DNA of 10,291 nucleotides from DASPXK01 sp035637315 (lineage in GTDB: Bacteria; Chloroflexota; UBA6077; JACCZL01), in assembly GCA_035637315.1 (NCBI GenBank), contig DASPXK010000436.1, forward strand, positions 1 to 10,291, read 5' to 3'. Position numbers and translations under genes: made by a program. Positions 1 through 5,441 of the stretch are shown here, piece after piece; the first letter of the stretch is position 1, and the number at the start of each line of letters is the position of its first letter. The notes beneath the pieces were generated by a model. It was not told the DNA's origin. It searched no databases and worked only from the letters and a program-made list of their open reading frames with translations.

Positions 1-1
1 C

Positions 2-1228
2 GAGCCGATCCGGGAGGCCGGCGACTTCTTCGGCGGCACGGTCAACCTCGCCGCCAGGATCTGCGCTCTGGCTGGACCCGGGCAGATCCTGATCTCCGAG
101 ACGACGCGCTACGTGGTCGGCAAGATGGAGGGCACCGACTACGTCGACCGCGGTTATTTCGAGGTCAAAGGCTTCCAGGAGCCGCAGCATCTCTTCGAGG
201 TCGACTGGTCAGGCATAGGCGCGGCCGGGGCCGCCCCGGCAGCCGCGCCCAGACCAAAGGCCGCCGCGGCGCCACCCGTGTCGCCAACGCCGTCGGCGCC
301 CACGGCGCGGAGCAAGCTACCTGTGTTCGCGGTCGTCGCGGCCGTCGCCCTGCTCCTGATCGGCGGTGGGGTGTTTTTTCAACGAACTCGAGGCGGCTTC
401 CCGCCTGGCTCCACAAAACCTGGTCAGGCCGTGACCGAAGCTCTGAAACCGGGAGCGGCATCCCTGGCGAAGCCGACCGGCGCTGAGGCCCCAGCGGCCC
501 CGGTGGCCAGCCCGGCAGCGCAGGCAAAGGAGGGCGCCGGCCCACCATCCGCATCCCAGGCGGCCAGCCCAGGTCCGGCGGCCTCCCAGCAAAGCCTGTT
601 GGGCTCCGACGACTTCGCTGATCCCGCGAAAGGCTTGTTCCAAAACAACCAGCAAGGGACCGCGCGCATCGGGCTCCCTGGTGGCGGCGGACCGCATGCC
701 TACCAATGGGAGTACGGCTATCTGGACAGGTCACTCGTGGCCCGCATCAAGGGTCCGTATCCGCCGAACCAGGAGCAGGCACTCCTGTCGTGGAATGCCC
801 CGGCGCTAGAAAAGTTGTCAGGCGACTTCGCCGCGGAGGTGCGGGCGCGGGCGACCAAGTCGGCGGCCCAGGCGCGCTACGGCCTGAGCTATACCCCGAG
901 CGCTGGAGACATGTACGTGTTCTCGGTTGCACCAGAGGTCGGGAGCTTTGGGGTGGTCTTCAACCAGCAACAGCAGCGGCATGCGCTCGTCCAGGCTCGG
1001 ACCGGCGCGCTCAAACGTGGGGATGAGGAGAATCTGCTGCGCATGGAGATCCGGGGCGCCACGATGCAGGTGGTCATAAACGGACGGCAGGTGGACAGTG
1101 TCGGCGACGAGGGTCTGGGACGACGTGGCGGAACGCTGAACCTGAACTTTTCGATGCAGGGGCCACCGGCCGACGGCGAGGTGGAGGTGCGCTTCACGGA
1201 GTTCAAGCTGTTCTCGCTGGCGCAGTAA
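2..1228 (+). CDS. Class III adenylate/guanylate cyclase-domain membrane protein (5' end outside window)
   Basis: The frame is open from base 2, so the gene starts upstream; 408 residues are visible. Residues 1-69 match the end of a class III nucleotide cyclase domain: GGTVNLAARI followed by GQILISETT is the family's signature near the second substrate-binding segment, and a short region ending LFEVDW closes the domain as in many bacterial cyclases. An Ala/Pro-rich linker (70-105) leads to one hydrophobic helix (about 106-126), then a second Ala/Pro/Gly-rich linker to about residue 199. Residues 200-408 form a Gly- and beta-rich domain that looks like a concanavalin/laminin-G or DUF1080-type fold; I judge that only by pattern. 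The implied topology is cytoplasmic cyclase and extracytoplasmic C-terminus. Catalytic metal-binding residues lie upstream and cannot be checked, so cAMP or cGMP synthesis is unproven. An internal GTG at 113 is open but lies inside the cyclase domain and is not the start. Confidence 0.82.
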   Translation, partial: EPIREAGDFFGGTVNLAARICALAGPGQILISETTRYVVGKMEGTDYVDRGYFEVKGFQEPQHLFEVDWSGIGAAGAAPAAAPRPKAAAAPPVSPTPSAPTARSKLPVFAVVAAVALLLIGGGVFFQRTRGGFPPGSTKPGQAVTEALKPGAASLAKPTGAEAPAAPVASPAAQAKEGAGPPSASQAASPGPAASQQSLLGSDDFADPAKGLFQNNQQGTARIGLPGGGGPHAYQWEYGYLDRSLVARIKGPYPPNQEQALLSWNAPALEKLSGDFAAEVRARATKSAAQARYGLSYTPSAGDMYVFSVAPEVGSFGVVFNQQQQRHALVQARTGALKRGDEENLLRMEIRGATMQVVINGRQVDSVGDEGLGRRGGTLNLNFSMQGPPADGEVEVRFTEFKLFSLAQ

Positions 1229-1248
1229 GGCTCGCGAGCCTGGCGAGC
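1229..1248 (+). terminator. GC-rich hairpin just after the cyclase gene, weak terminator candidate
   Basis: A GCTCGC/GCGAGC stem (1230-1235 with 1243-1248, 7-nt loop) follows the TAA stop directly. It overlaps a 12-bp perfect palindrome, GGCTCGCGAGCC (1229-1240). No T-run follows, only AACTTCGTTTG, so intrinsic termination is doubtful. Confidence 0.25.
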
Positions 1249-1256
1249 AACTTCGT

Positions 1257-1285
1257 TTGCGGTGGTCCAGCGGCTTCGGTATACT
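1257..1285 (+). promoter_or_regulatory. Candidate sigma70-type promoter of tRNA-Glu
   Basis: A TTGCGG -35 element (1257-1262) and a TATACT -10 element (1280-1285, five of six consensus bases) are separated by exactly 17 bp. Transcription would start near 1292, about 20 nt before the mature tRNA 5' end. Position and spacing fit a tRNA promoter; only three of six bases match in the -35. Confidence 0.55.
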
Positions 1286-1312
1286 CAGACCGACGGCGTG
1301 CTAAGCCGTGAT

Positions 1313-1389
1313 GGCCCGTTCGTCTAGCGGCCTAGGACACCGCCCTCTCAAGGCGGAGACCACCGGTTCGAATCCGGTACGGGCTACCA
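1313..1389 (+). tRNA. tRNA-Glu (anticodon CTC), CCA encoded
   Basis: A complete cloverleaf folds by hand. The acceptor GGCCCGT (1313-1319) pairs with ACGGGCT (1379-1385), with a G-U first pair. The D-arm is GTC...GAC. The anticodon stem CCGCC/GGCGG encloses loop CTCTCAA, giving anticodon CTC, which reads GAG. The T-arm is ACCGG-TTCGAAT-CCGGT. Discriminator A and an encoded CCA end the gene at 1389. The start TTCGTCTAG and the D-arm closely resemble bacterial tRNA-Glu. The product charges with glutamate for translation and could also feed tetrapyrrole synthesis where glutamyl-tRNA reductase is used. No second tRNA is adjacent. Confidence 0.96.
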
Positions 1390-1434
1390 GACCTGGCAGG
1401 TAATCGGGCGGACCCTCGCGGGCCGTTCTCCCGT

Positions 1435-1461
1435 TGCCCAGAGCCGTCTGGCAAGAGTTTT
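1435..1461 (+). terminator. Weak stem-loop downstream of tRNA-Glu
   Basis: CCAGA (1438-1442) pairs with TCTGG (1447-1451) across a GCCG loop, extendable by two pairs past a bulged C. AGAGTTTT follows (1455-1461). The T-run is only four bases and offset from the stem, so this is a possible terminator for the tRNA transcript and no more. Confidence 0.3.
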
Positions 1462-1535
1462 GAGAACACTCGAAGCCCGTCAACGACTAGTCAGACGACG
1501 CTCCGAGCAGACGGCCGAGCAGCTCCGCATCTTGC

Positions 1536-2048
1536 CTAACGGTCGGTGATCGCCAAGCTCTGCCGAAGAAACGTCCGTACGTTGGCCTCAGCATCGGGGA
1601 ATCGACGGAACAGGTCCCGAAGGAACGTCGCGCCCCCGAGCATGAGAATCCCGTTGCGTAGTTCCCCCAATGGAAAATCAGCGGCATTGTCGGTGACGAG
1701 CACGTCTGCGCTCGCGGCAAGTGCTGTCTGCATGACTGACCAGTCGTCGGGATCCCGAAGCCAACCAAGGTCATCCGAAGGTGCATCTTCGTAGTCCACC
1801 GAGCGGAGCACCGGGGCACAGGACCGAATGAACTCGTTGATCCGGCGACGGGACTGTCTGAGACGTCGTCGCGTCTCGGCGCGGTCGCATCCGTCGCGGC
1901 TGGCTCGCTCGGCTATCCACTCAGTTCGCTTCCTCACGAACTCCGCGACGATCCAACTGCTCCAAAAGCCAAGGTAATAGTGGGATGCGGCGGCTGCGAT
2001 GACCGGACCGCGTTGAGCACCGAGTAAGGCGGACGAATCCAGAGCCAC
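1536..2048 (-). CDS. PIN-domain ribonuclease toxin (VapC-like) of a toxin-antitoxin pair
   Basis: With GTG at 2048 as start the product has 170 residues, a size usual for PIN toxins. Acidic positions of a PIN nuclease are visible: D4 in VALDSSALL at the N-terminus, E36 in WIVAEFVRK, D99/D101/D102 in RDPDDWSVMQTALAASADV, and D120 in LVTDN. This pattern is typical of PIN_3/COG1569-type proteins, which cleave RNA with Mg2+. The frame stays open upstream to 2234, but that part overlaps the antitoxin gene and is Arg/Ser-rich shadow sequence. GTG at 2048 lies 4 nt after the antitoxin stop and directly precedes the first conserved Asp, so I prefer it. There is no strong Shine-Dalgarno, so expression probably relies on coupling to the upstream gene. 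The RNA target is unknown. Confidence 0.78.
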   Translation of the reverse strand: MALDSSALLGAQRGPVIAAAASHYYLGFWSSWIVAEFVRKRTEWIAERASRDGCDRAETRRRLRQSRRRINEFIRSCAPVLRSVDYEDAPSDDLGWLRDPDDWSVMQTALAASADVLVTDNAADFPLGELRNGILMLGGATFLRDLFRRFPDAEANVRTFLRQSLAITDR

Positions 2049-2052
2049 ACGC

Positions 2053-2466
2053 TCAATGGCGAGCGGCCGCGACACCCTGCTTCTCGGTGCTCTCTCGGCG
2101 ACGCTCGTCGAGCTCTCGAACCTCTTCCGTTGTGGGACTCCCCTCGCGATCGAGAGCGATGAGCGATGCTCGCAGGCGCACGAGTCCGTCCACGCTTTGT
2201 GGGGAGACGAGCCAGCGTCCGCCCATAGGGCCACCCGATAGGGCCCCTCGCTCGATCCAGCGCTTCACAGTGGGGATCGAGACGCCGAGGCGCTCCGCCG
2301 CCGCTCCTGTCGTCAGGAACTCGCCGCGTCGCCGCGCCAGGGCTCGAGCAGCTTCCCGCAGCGCTGCCTCCTCTGCCGAACGGCCAGCCTGGCCCATCTC
2401 TCGCTCGAGTTCGGCCAGAGTCTTGAGCGTCGCCAGTGCCACCATGTAGTTCCACTCCGCCGACAT
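2053..2466 (-). CDS. Excisionase-type helix-turn-helix antitoxin
   Basis: The product has 137 residues. Residues about 50-90 form a MerR/excisionase-like DNA-binding domain: LTTGAAAERLGVSIPTVKRW, then IERGALSGGPMGGRWLVS, where the GGRW turn resembles the wing of this family. The C-terminal Arg/Glu-rich helical tail (about 100-137) would be the toxin-binding part, by analogy with other antitoxins. It directly precedes the PIN-domain gene (4-nt gap), the normal antitoxin-first order. The start is ATG 2466 or ATG 2445; the latter has a GGAG nine bases upstream, so a 130-residue form is possible. Such antitoxins usually repress their own operon, and an AT-rich upstream stretch fits an operator. 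An orphan regulator is the alternative, but the pairing makes that less likely. Confidence 0.75.
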   Translation of the reverse strand: MSAEWNYMVALATLKTLAELEREMGQAGRSAEEAALREAARALARRRGEFLTTGAAAERLGVSIPTVKRWIERGALSGGPMGGRWLVSPQSVDGLVRLRASLIALDREGSPTTEEVRELDERRRESTEKQGVAAARH

Positions 2467-2500
2467 TCTGTTTAGTATTCAGTATGTTCAATCATAGCAT
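2467..2500 (-). promoter_or_regulatory. AT-rich promoter/operator region of the toxin-antitoxin operon
   Basis: This is a clear AT-rich island in GC-rich sequence. On the minus strand TATGAT (2491-2496) is a good -10 element about 25 bp before ATG 2466, but no convincing -35 lies 17 bp further up. Two AGTAT direct repeats 7 bp apart (2474-2478 and 2481-2485) lie between it and the start and could be an operator for the HTH protein. The element is seen; its function is inferred. Confidence 0.4.
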
Positions 2501-2889
2501 TGTTCTGCATGACAGGCCGGCTAGCCTCGCTCGCCTATCACCTCGCGCCCGACGAGAGTGGCTCGCTCCGCGTGATCTGGGAGGGTGCCTCCGATCACAC
2601 CGCCGAGTCGCTCCTCGACAGCCACAGTGAGGGGCCCACGGCGCTCAGCGCAGCCCAGGGCCTCCTTCGCTCGCTCCTGGCCGACGGGCCGAAGCCGGCC
2701 AGCGTCGTCGAGGCCGAAGCGCGCGCGGCCGGCCTCAGCAGGCACACGCTGCGCAGGGCCTGCCAGGCGCTCGGCATCCGTCCCCGCAAGGACGGCTACC
2801 AGGGCGCCTGGTTCTGGGGGTTTGCTCCCTCCCCTCTGGGACAGCCCCCACTGCTCCTCTCCCTCCTGCGTGAGGGCTCCCCTCTCTAG
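2500..2889 (+). pseudogene. C-terminal remnant of a RepA-like helicase/primase-type mobile-element protein
   Basis: The encoded 129 residues resemble only the end of AAA-ATPase (RepA-like) or bifunctional primase-helicase proteins of phages and integrative elements. SLRVIWEGASDHTAESLL is followed by a helix containing LLRSLLADGPKPASVVEAEA. A winged-helix-like segment, AGLSRHTLRRACQALGIRPR, then the terminal DGYQGAWFWGF complete the match. The ATPase core that should precede this, several hundred residues long, is absent: the frame meets a stop at 2473, within the toxin-antitoxin promoter. Possible starts are TTG 2500 and ATG 2509; neither has a Shine-Dalgarno. The tail after WFWGF is Pro/Leu-rich and encoded by C-rich repeat-like DNA. 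I read it as a decayed or truncated gene, although a small DNA-binding protein is possible. The family assignment is from memory of the motif order. Confidence 0.6.
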
Positions 2890-2949
2890 GTGAGTCCGCA
2901 AGAGGGGTGGCCGTCAAAGTCTCGGCCTGGGTCCCCCACGAGTGGGTCT

Positions 2950-2975
2950 CCCCTCTCCCACGCTTGGGAGAGGGG
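2950..2975. repeat. Perfect 11-bp inverted repeat between convergent genes (hairpin)
   Basis: CCCCTCTCCCA (2950-2960) and TGGGAGAGGGG (2965-2975) are perfect complements around a CGCT loop. The element lies between the plus-strand primase remnant and the minus-strand nitroreductase gene, so it could form a hairpin in either transcript. No T-run follows on either strand. Its C-rich/G-rich composition and placement recall dispersed intergenic palindromes. The neighbouring G-run makes the wider segment G-quadruplex-prone. Confidence 0.7.
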
Positions 2976-3012
2976 TGGGGGTGAGGGCGTAAGCAGATGT
3001 CCAGGTCACATT

Positions 3013-3076
3013 CGTGGCACCTTTGGCACCTTTCGCGCCTTTGGCATCTTTCAGACACCTGGGCATCTTTGGTGGC
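3013..3076. repeat. Degenerate 9-bp tandem repeat, consensus TTTGGCAYC
   Basis: Successive units read CGTGGCACC, TTTGGCACC, TTTCGCGCC and TTTGGCATC (3013-3048). A disrupted stretch follows, then CCTGGGCATC and TTTGGTGGC (3058-3076). The period of 9 keeps any reading frame open, but no start, ribosome site or family similarity supports translation here. The rest of 2890-3119 holds only the hairpin and G-rich run; I see no gene there. Confidence 0.55.
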
Positions 3077-3119
3077 CAGCTTTGAATGTTCACACCCCTG
3101 GTTCGCCGCCCGGCAATCG

Positions 3120-3710
3120 CTACCAGCGCCCGCGGTGGATCATGGCTTCGGGCGCTCGGCGCCCGCGCTGCAGCGAGCGAGAGGGCCGATCGGGCGCCGC
3201 GTACCCGATGGCGATCGCGCCGATCGGCTCATACTCAGCCGGCACGCCGAACGCCGCTCGGAGGGCCGCTGGGTCTCGAATCCCGAACAAGAGGGCAGCC
3301 AGGCCAGCATCCACCGCCGTCAGCAAGATCAGAAGCGCGGCGAAGCTCGTGTCCACGTACCAGTACGGGACCGGCCAGCGCGCCTCGTCGCGGTCGCTCC
3401 ACCCCTTGTCCGGCTCGGCGTAGCGATCCAGGTAGGCCTGCTTGTGCGCCAGCGGGACGACCAGGACTGGGGCCCGGTACACGCCGGGCCAGCCCGCCCG
3501 CGCGAACGCTCGGTCTGGCGAGACCGCTTCCCAGAACCGCGTGGTCTGCTCCGGCGCATCCAGGACGAGCAGATCGAATCCCTGAGTGAAGCCGGCTGAC
3601 GGCCCGCGTCGAGCGTTGTCGAGGATCCGCTCCAGGACCTCGGCCGGAACGGCCTTCGCCTGAAAGCTGCGCACCATGCGGCGGCGTCGGACCGCTTCCT
3701 GGAACTGCAT
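3120..3710 (-). CDS. Nitroreductase family flavoprotein
   Basis: The product has 196 residues, a normal length for a compact nitroreductase. The N-terminal MQFQEAVRRRRMVRSF carries the basic R-R-x-x-R-x-F segment that binds FMN phosphate in this family, followed by VLERILDNARRGPSAGFTQG, the usual second helix and Pro-Ser-Ala loop. The central WYVDTSFAALLILLTAVDAG is the dimer-interface helix. GLAALLFGIRDPAALRAAFGVP then PIGAIAIGYA is the standard nitroreductase ending, with a basic C-terminus near R-G-R-R-x-P. Members use NAD(P)H and FMN to reduce nitro compounds, quinones or other acceptors; the substrate here cannot be told. ATG 3710 fits the family N-terminus, with only a weak upstream purine stretch. 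It lies 75 bp downstream of the SelW-like gene on the same strand and may be co-transcribed. Confidence 0.85.
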   Translation of the reverse strand: MQFQEAVRRRRMVRSFQAKAVPAEVLERILDNARRGPSAGFTQGFDLLVLDAPEQTTRFWEAVSPDRAFARAGWPGVYRAPVLVVPLAHKQAYLDRYAEPDKGWSDRDEARWPVPYWYVDTSFAALLILLTAVDAGLAALLFGIRDPAALRAAFGVPAEYEPIGAIAIGYAAPDRPSRSLQRGRRAPEAMIHRGRW

Positions 3711-3785
3711 CGATCCGGGTCCGGCTATGACGAGGCGGTATCACACCCCAGGCGTGCCCCCATCTGAGGTCGGGTTTGAGTGGAC

Positions 3786-4073
3786 CTAAGACGCGGCCGC
3801 GTCGAGCGGTGTATCTGCCCCCCGCGCGAGGCGGGCGCGGACGGCGTCGAGGATCGTTTGGTGCTCGGGAAAGCCACCATCGCGATACATCGAATGGACC
3901 AGCTCGCCGTCAACCGAGACCTCGAACGAGCCCTCGTACCAAGGGATGAGCTCGATCGAGGAGAGGTCATGCGCGAACGCGTTCATCAGGGCGCCGGCCA
4001 GCTCCAGTGTCTGCGGCTCGTAGCCGCACTCCGCGCAATACGTGATGGTGACCTTGGCGGTGGGCTTGGCCAT
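3786..4073 (-). CDS. SelW/SelT/SelH-type Rdx family protein (cysteine form)
   Basis: With ATG 4073 the product has 95 residues, matching bacterial SelW-like proteins. The opening KVTITYCAECGYEP carries the C-x-x-C redox motif (C13, C16) after the first beta strand; in selenoprotein homologues one of these is selenocysteine, here both are cysteine. The later ELIPWYEGSFEVSVDGELV and GGFPEHQTILDAVRARL are the family's characteristic Gly-x-Phe-x-Val strand and terminal helix. The fold is thioredoxin-like and the probable role is thiol redox chemistry, with no defined partner. The frame stays open to 4142, but that extension is Arg/Ser-rich and overlaps the upstream gene. ATG 4073 sits 4 nt after that gene's TAA (4078-4080), indicating translational coupling. 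Confidence 0.85.
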   Translation of the reverse strand: MAKPTAKVTITYCAECGYEPQTLELAGALMNAFAHDLSSIELIPWYEGSFEVSVDGELVHSMYRDGGFPEHQTILDAVRARLARGADTPLDAAAS

Positions 4074-4077
4074 CGGC

Positions 4078-4683
4078 TTACGCTCTCGACGGCACTCCCT
4101 CGACGATCTCCCGCAGCTCCCGGATGACCTCGCGATTCGCAAACGGCGCCGTCTGCTCGCGCATCTCCGCGATTGCCTCTTGGAGTTTGACCCGTGTCTC
4201 CTCCGGCAGTTGATCGATCGGCGCGTCCGGCGAGCCGAACTCGGGATGCTGCGCGAAGATCTCGAGCCGGTTCCGGGCCCGCAGCTCGGTCACGCTGTCC
4301 GGGCGCTCGATGAACTTCCCAACTTCATTGAAGTCGTCGTCGAAGAAGGCGAAGACCGGAATCGATCGGAACTCGCCCCGATTCAGATACTGGTCCATCA
4401 GGTCGTCATTCTGGTCGCGGAGGAAGACGCGCAGGTTGAGCTTGCCGCTGTCGATGGCGATGCGACCCACAATGGGCACGTTGGCGATCACGTCGCCGCA
4501 CCAGTCTTCGGCCAGCACCAGCACGTTCAAGGTGTGCGGCAAGCGCTTGAAAGCGGCCAGATCGTCTCCCTCGATGGCGGCCTGGCGCTCGTTGGCCTCG
4601 AAGCGCTCCCGATTGCGCGTCATCTGGGCCTTGTACTCATCGTAGGTCATGCCCCGTTCGAACCGCTCGCGGGTCACCGCCAT
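4078..4683 (-). CDS. Thioredoxin-fold protein with WCGDV active site (thioredoxin_9-like)
   Basis: The product has 201 residues. A charged helical N-terminus (1-48) precedes a thioredoxin core: strand LNVLVLAEDWCGDV (53-65) with the catalytic segment W61-C62-G63-D64-V65, then a strand LRVFLRD, and FRSIPVFAFFD carrying the cis-proline P109. A charged helical C-terminus follows. Ordinary thioredoxins have WCGPC; here the second cysteine is replaced, leaving a single active-site thiol, so glutaredoxin-like or bacillithiol/mycothiol-type monothiol chemistry, or dependence on a partner, is more likely than classical disulfide reduction. ATG 4683 is well supported by GAGGAGG (4689-4695 on this strand) about five bases upstream. 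The SelW-like gene follows after 4 nt. Function is inferred from fold only. Confidence 0.82.
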   Translation of the reverse strand: MAVTRERFERGMTYDEYKAQMTRNRERFEANERQAAIEGDDLAAFKRLPHTLNVLVLAEDWCGDVIANVPIVGRIAIDSGKLNLRVFLRDQNDDLMDQYLNRGEFRSIPVFAFFDDDFNEVGKFIERPDSVTELRARNRLEIFAQHPEFGSPDAPIDQLPEETRVKLQEAIAEMREQTAPFANREVIRELREIVEGVPSRA

Positions 4684-4826
4684 GTGATCCTCCTCAATAT
4701 CGGCAACGTCGAAACGCCGTGCTCACGACTCTTTGGCTCTAGCAACATCGACGAGGTCGCCCGTATTCCGGAGTCCCGCGCGGGCAGGACGCGGCGCTGG
4801 AAACTCGTGGACTCGGGCGACGCGCC

Positions 4827-5150
4827 CTAGCGGGGCGCCTGGTACGACAGGGTCCCTGCCTTCCGCATCGCCTCCATCGCCTCCTGGACGGACATCAGCC
4901 GGGTCGTCCTCGTCGACCTGAGATGGCCGGGCGCGGCGGCGGCGATGACGGCGGCGGTCGCCGAGGTGTCATCGGGAGCCTCGACGATCGCCACCCCATC
5001 GTACTCGCCAAAGTGGTAGTAGAGGTCGAGCAATTTGCCGCCGGCCGCCTCCATCAGCTTCGCTAGGCCGACGCTTCGGTCGGCCGGGTTCTTGGCGAGT
5101 GCCGCCCAGGCATCGGACGTGTAGCCAAACTGGATCATGTAGCGAGGCAT
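4827..5150 (-). CDS. GYD-domain protein
   Basis: The product has 107 residues, the usual size for this single-domain family. MPRYMIQFGYTSDAWAAL opens the ferredoxin-like fold, and GGKLLDLYYHFGEYDGVAIV contains the F-G-E-Y-D segment for which the family is named, followed by a helix and TRLMSVQEAMEAM. ATG 5150 has a strong upstream GAGAGGAGG (minus strand, within about 5155-5166). The biochemical role of GYD proteins is not established; they look like small oligomeric alpha/beta barrel relatives. It is separated from the downstream thioredoxin-fold gene by 143 bp with no clear promoter, so common transcription is possible. A 6-bp GC hairpin spans its stop codon (4822-4838) without a T-run. Confidence 0.85.
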   Translation of the reverse strand: MPRYMIQFGYTSDAWAALAKNPADRSVGLAKLMEAAGGKLLDLYYHFGEYDGVAIVEAPDDTSATAAVIAAAAPGHLRSTRTTRLMSVQEAMEAMRKAGTLSYQAPR

Positions 5151-5187
5151 CGCTGTCCTCCTCTCGTTCGCATCCTGCCGGCACCCC

Positions 5188-5193
5188 AGTATA
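5188..5193 (-). promoter_or_regulatory. Candidate -10 element for the GYD-gene operon
   Basis: TATACT on the minus strand (AGTATA as written on plus) matches five of six consensus bases, 38 bp before the GYD start, leaving a leader of about 30 nt that holds the Shine-Dalgarno. No good -35 is seen at 16-18 bp. It lies in the 111-bp divergent region shared with tatA. Confidence 0.4.
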
Positions 5194-5207
5194 GCTGCCT
5201 GGCTGGT

Positions 5208-5238
5208 TTGGCCGGCTGTCGACTAGAGGGGGTATCCT
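5208..5238 (+). promoter_or_regulatory. Candidate promoter of tatA-mobA
   Basis: TTGGCC (5208-5213, four of six) and TATCCT (5233-5238) face tatA in the divergent region. The 19-bp spacer is longer than optimal, so this is a weak call based mainly on position, 24 bp before the tatA ATG. Confidence 0.3.
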
Positions 5239-5261
5239 TGGACGCGCGTGGAGGCCGCCTC

Positions 5262-5441
5262 ATGTTTGGACTTGGTCCGTTTGAGATCATCCTGATCGTC
5301 GTCATCTTCATCATCTTCTTTGGGGCCGGTAGACTTGGTGACCTGGGCGGGGCGCTCGGGCGGGGGATCAAGGAGTTTCGAAAGAACGCCGCCCTCGACT
5401 CCCCGTCGCAGGAAGAGAAGCCGAAGGACCGCTCAGCCTGA
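5262..5441 (+). CDS. tatA: Twin-arginine translocase subunit TatA
   Basis: The product has 59 residues: a short but complete TatA/E. MFGLGPFEIILIVVIFIIFF (1-20) is the N-terminal membrane helix with the family's acidic residue at position 8. F20-G21 is the conserved Phe-Gly hinge, and RLGDLGGALGRGIKEFRKN is the amphipathic helix lying on the cytoplasmic face. The polar tail ends in a Lys/Glu-rich stretch. TatA oligomers form the passage through which folded proteins with twin-arginine signals cross the membrane. ATG 5262 is chosen because GGAGG (5250-5254) precedes it by seven bases and the family's first residues follow directly; a longer open frame from 5208 adds unrelated residues. TatB and TatC are not in the window. 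The next gene overlaps its stop. Confidence 0.93.
   Translation: MFGLGPFEIILIVVIFIIFFGAGRLGDLGGALGRGIKEFRKNAALDSPSQEEKPKDRSA

Noticed and set aside
2049..2234. N-terminal extension of the PIN-domain protein
   Set aside because: The extension overlaps the antitoxin gene and is low-complexity Arg/Ser sequence; the conserved PIN fold starts at the GTG right after the antitoxin stop.
2794..3127. Copies of GCTACCAG matching the tRNA-Glu 3' end as possible attachment sites
   Set aside because: The match is only 8-9 bp and the same word recurs inside coding sequence elsewhere (for example in ileS), so it is not evidence of an att repeat.
2997..3599. 200-codon open frame on the plus strand through the 9-bp repeat
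   Set aside because: It runs antisense through the nitroreductase gene, whose own protein is clearly conserved; the Trp/His/Leu start only mirrors the tandem repeat.
4042..4830. 262-codon open frame on the plus strand
   Set aside because: It lies antisense to the thioredoxin-fold and SelW-like genes, which have clear motifs and ribosome sites; it has no recognisable motif and is a GC-driven shadow.
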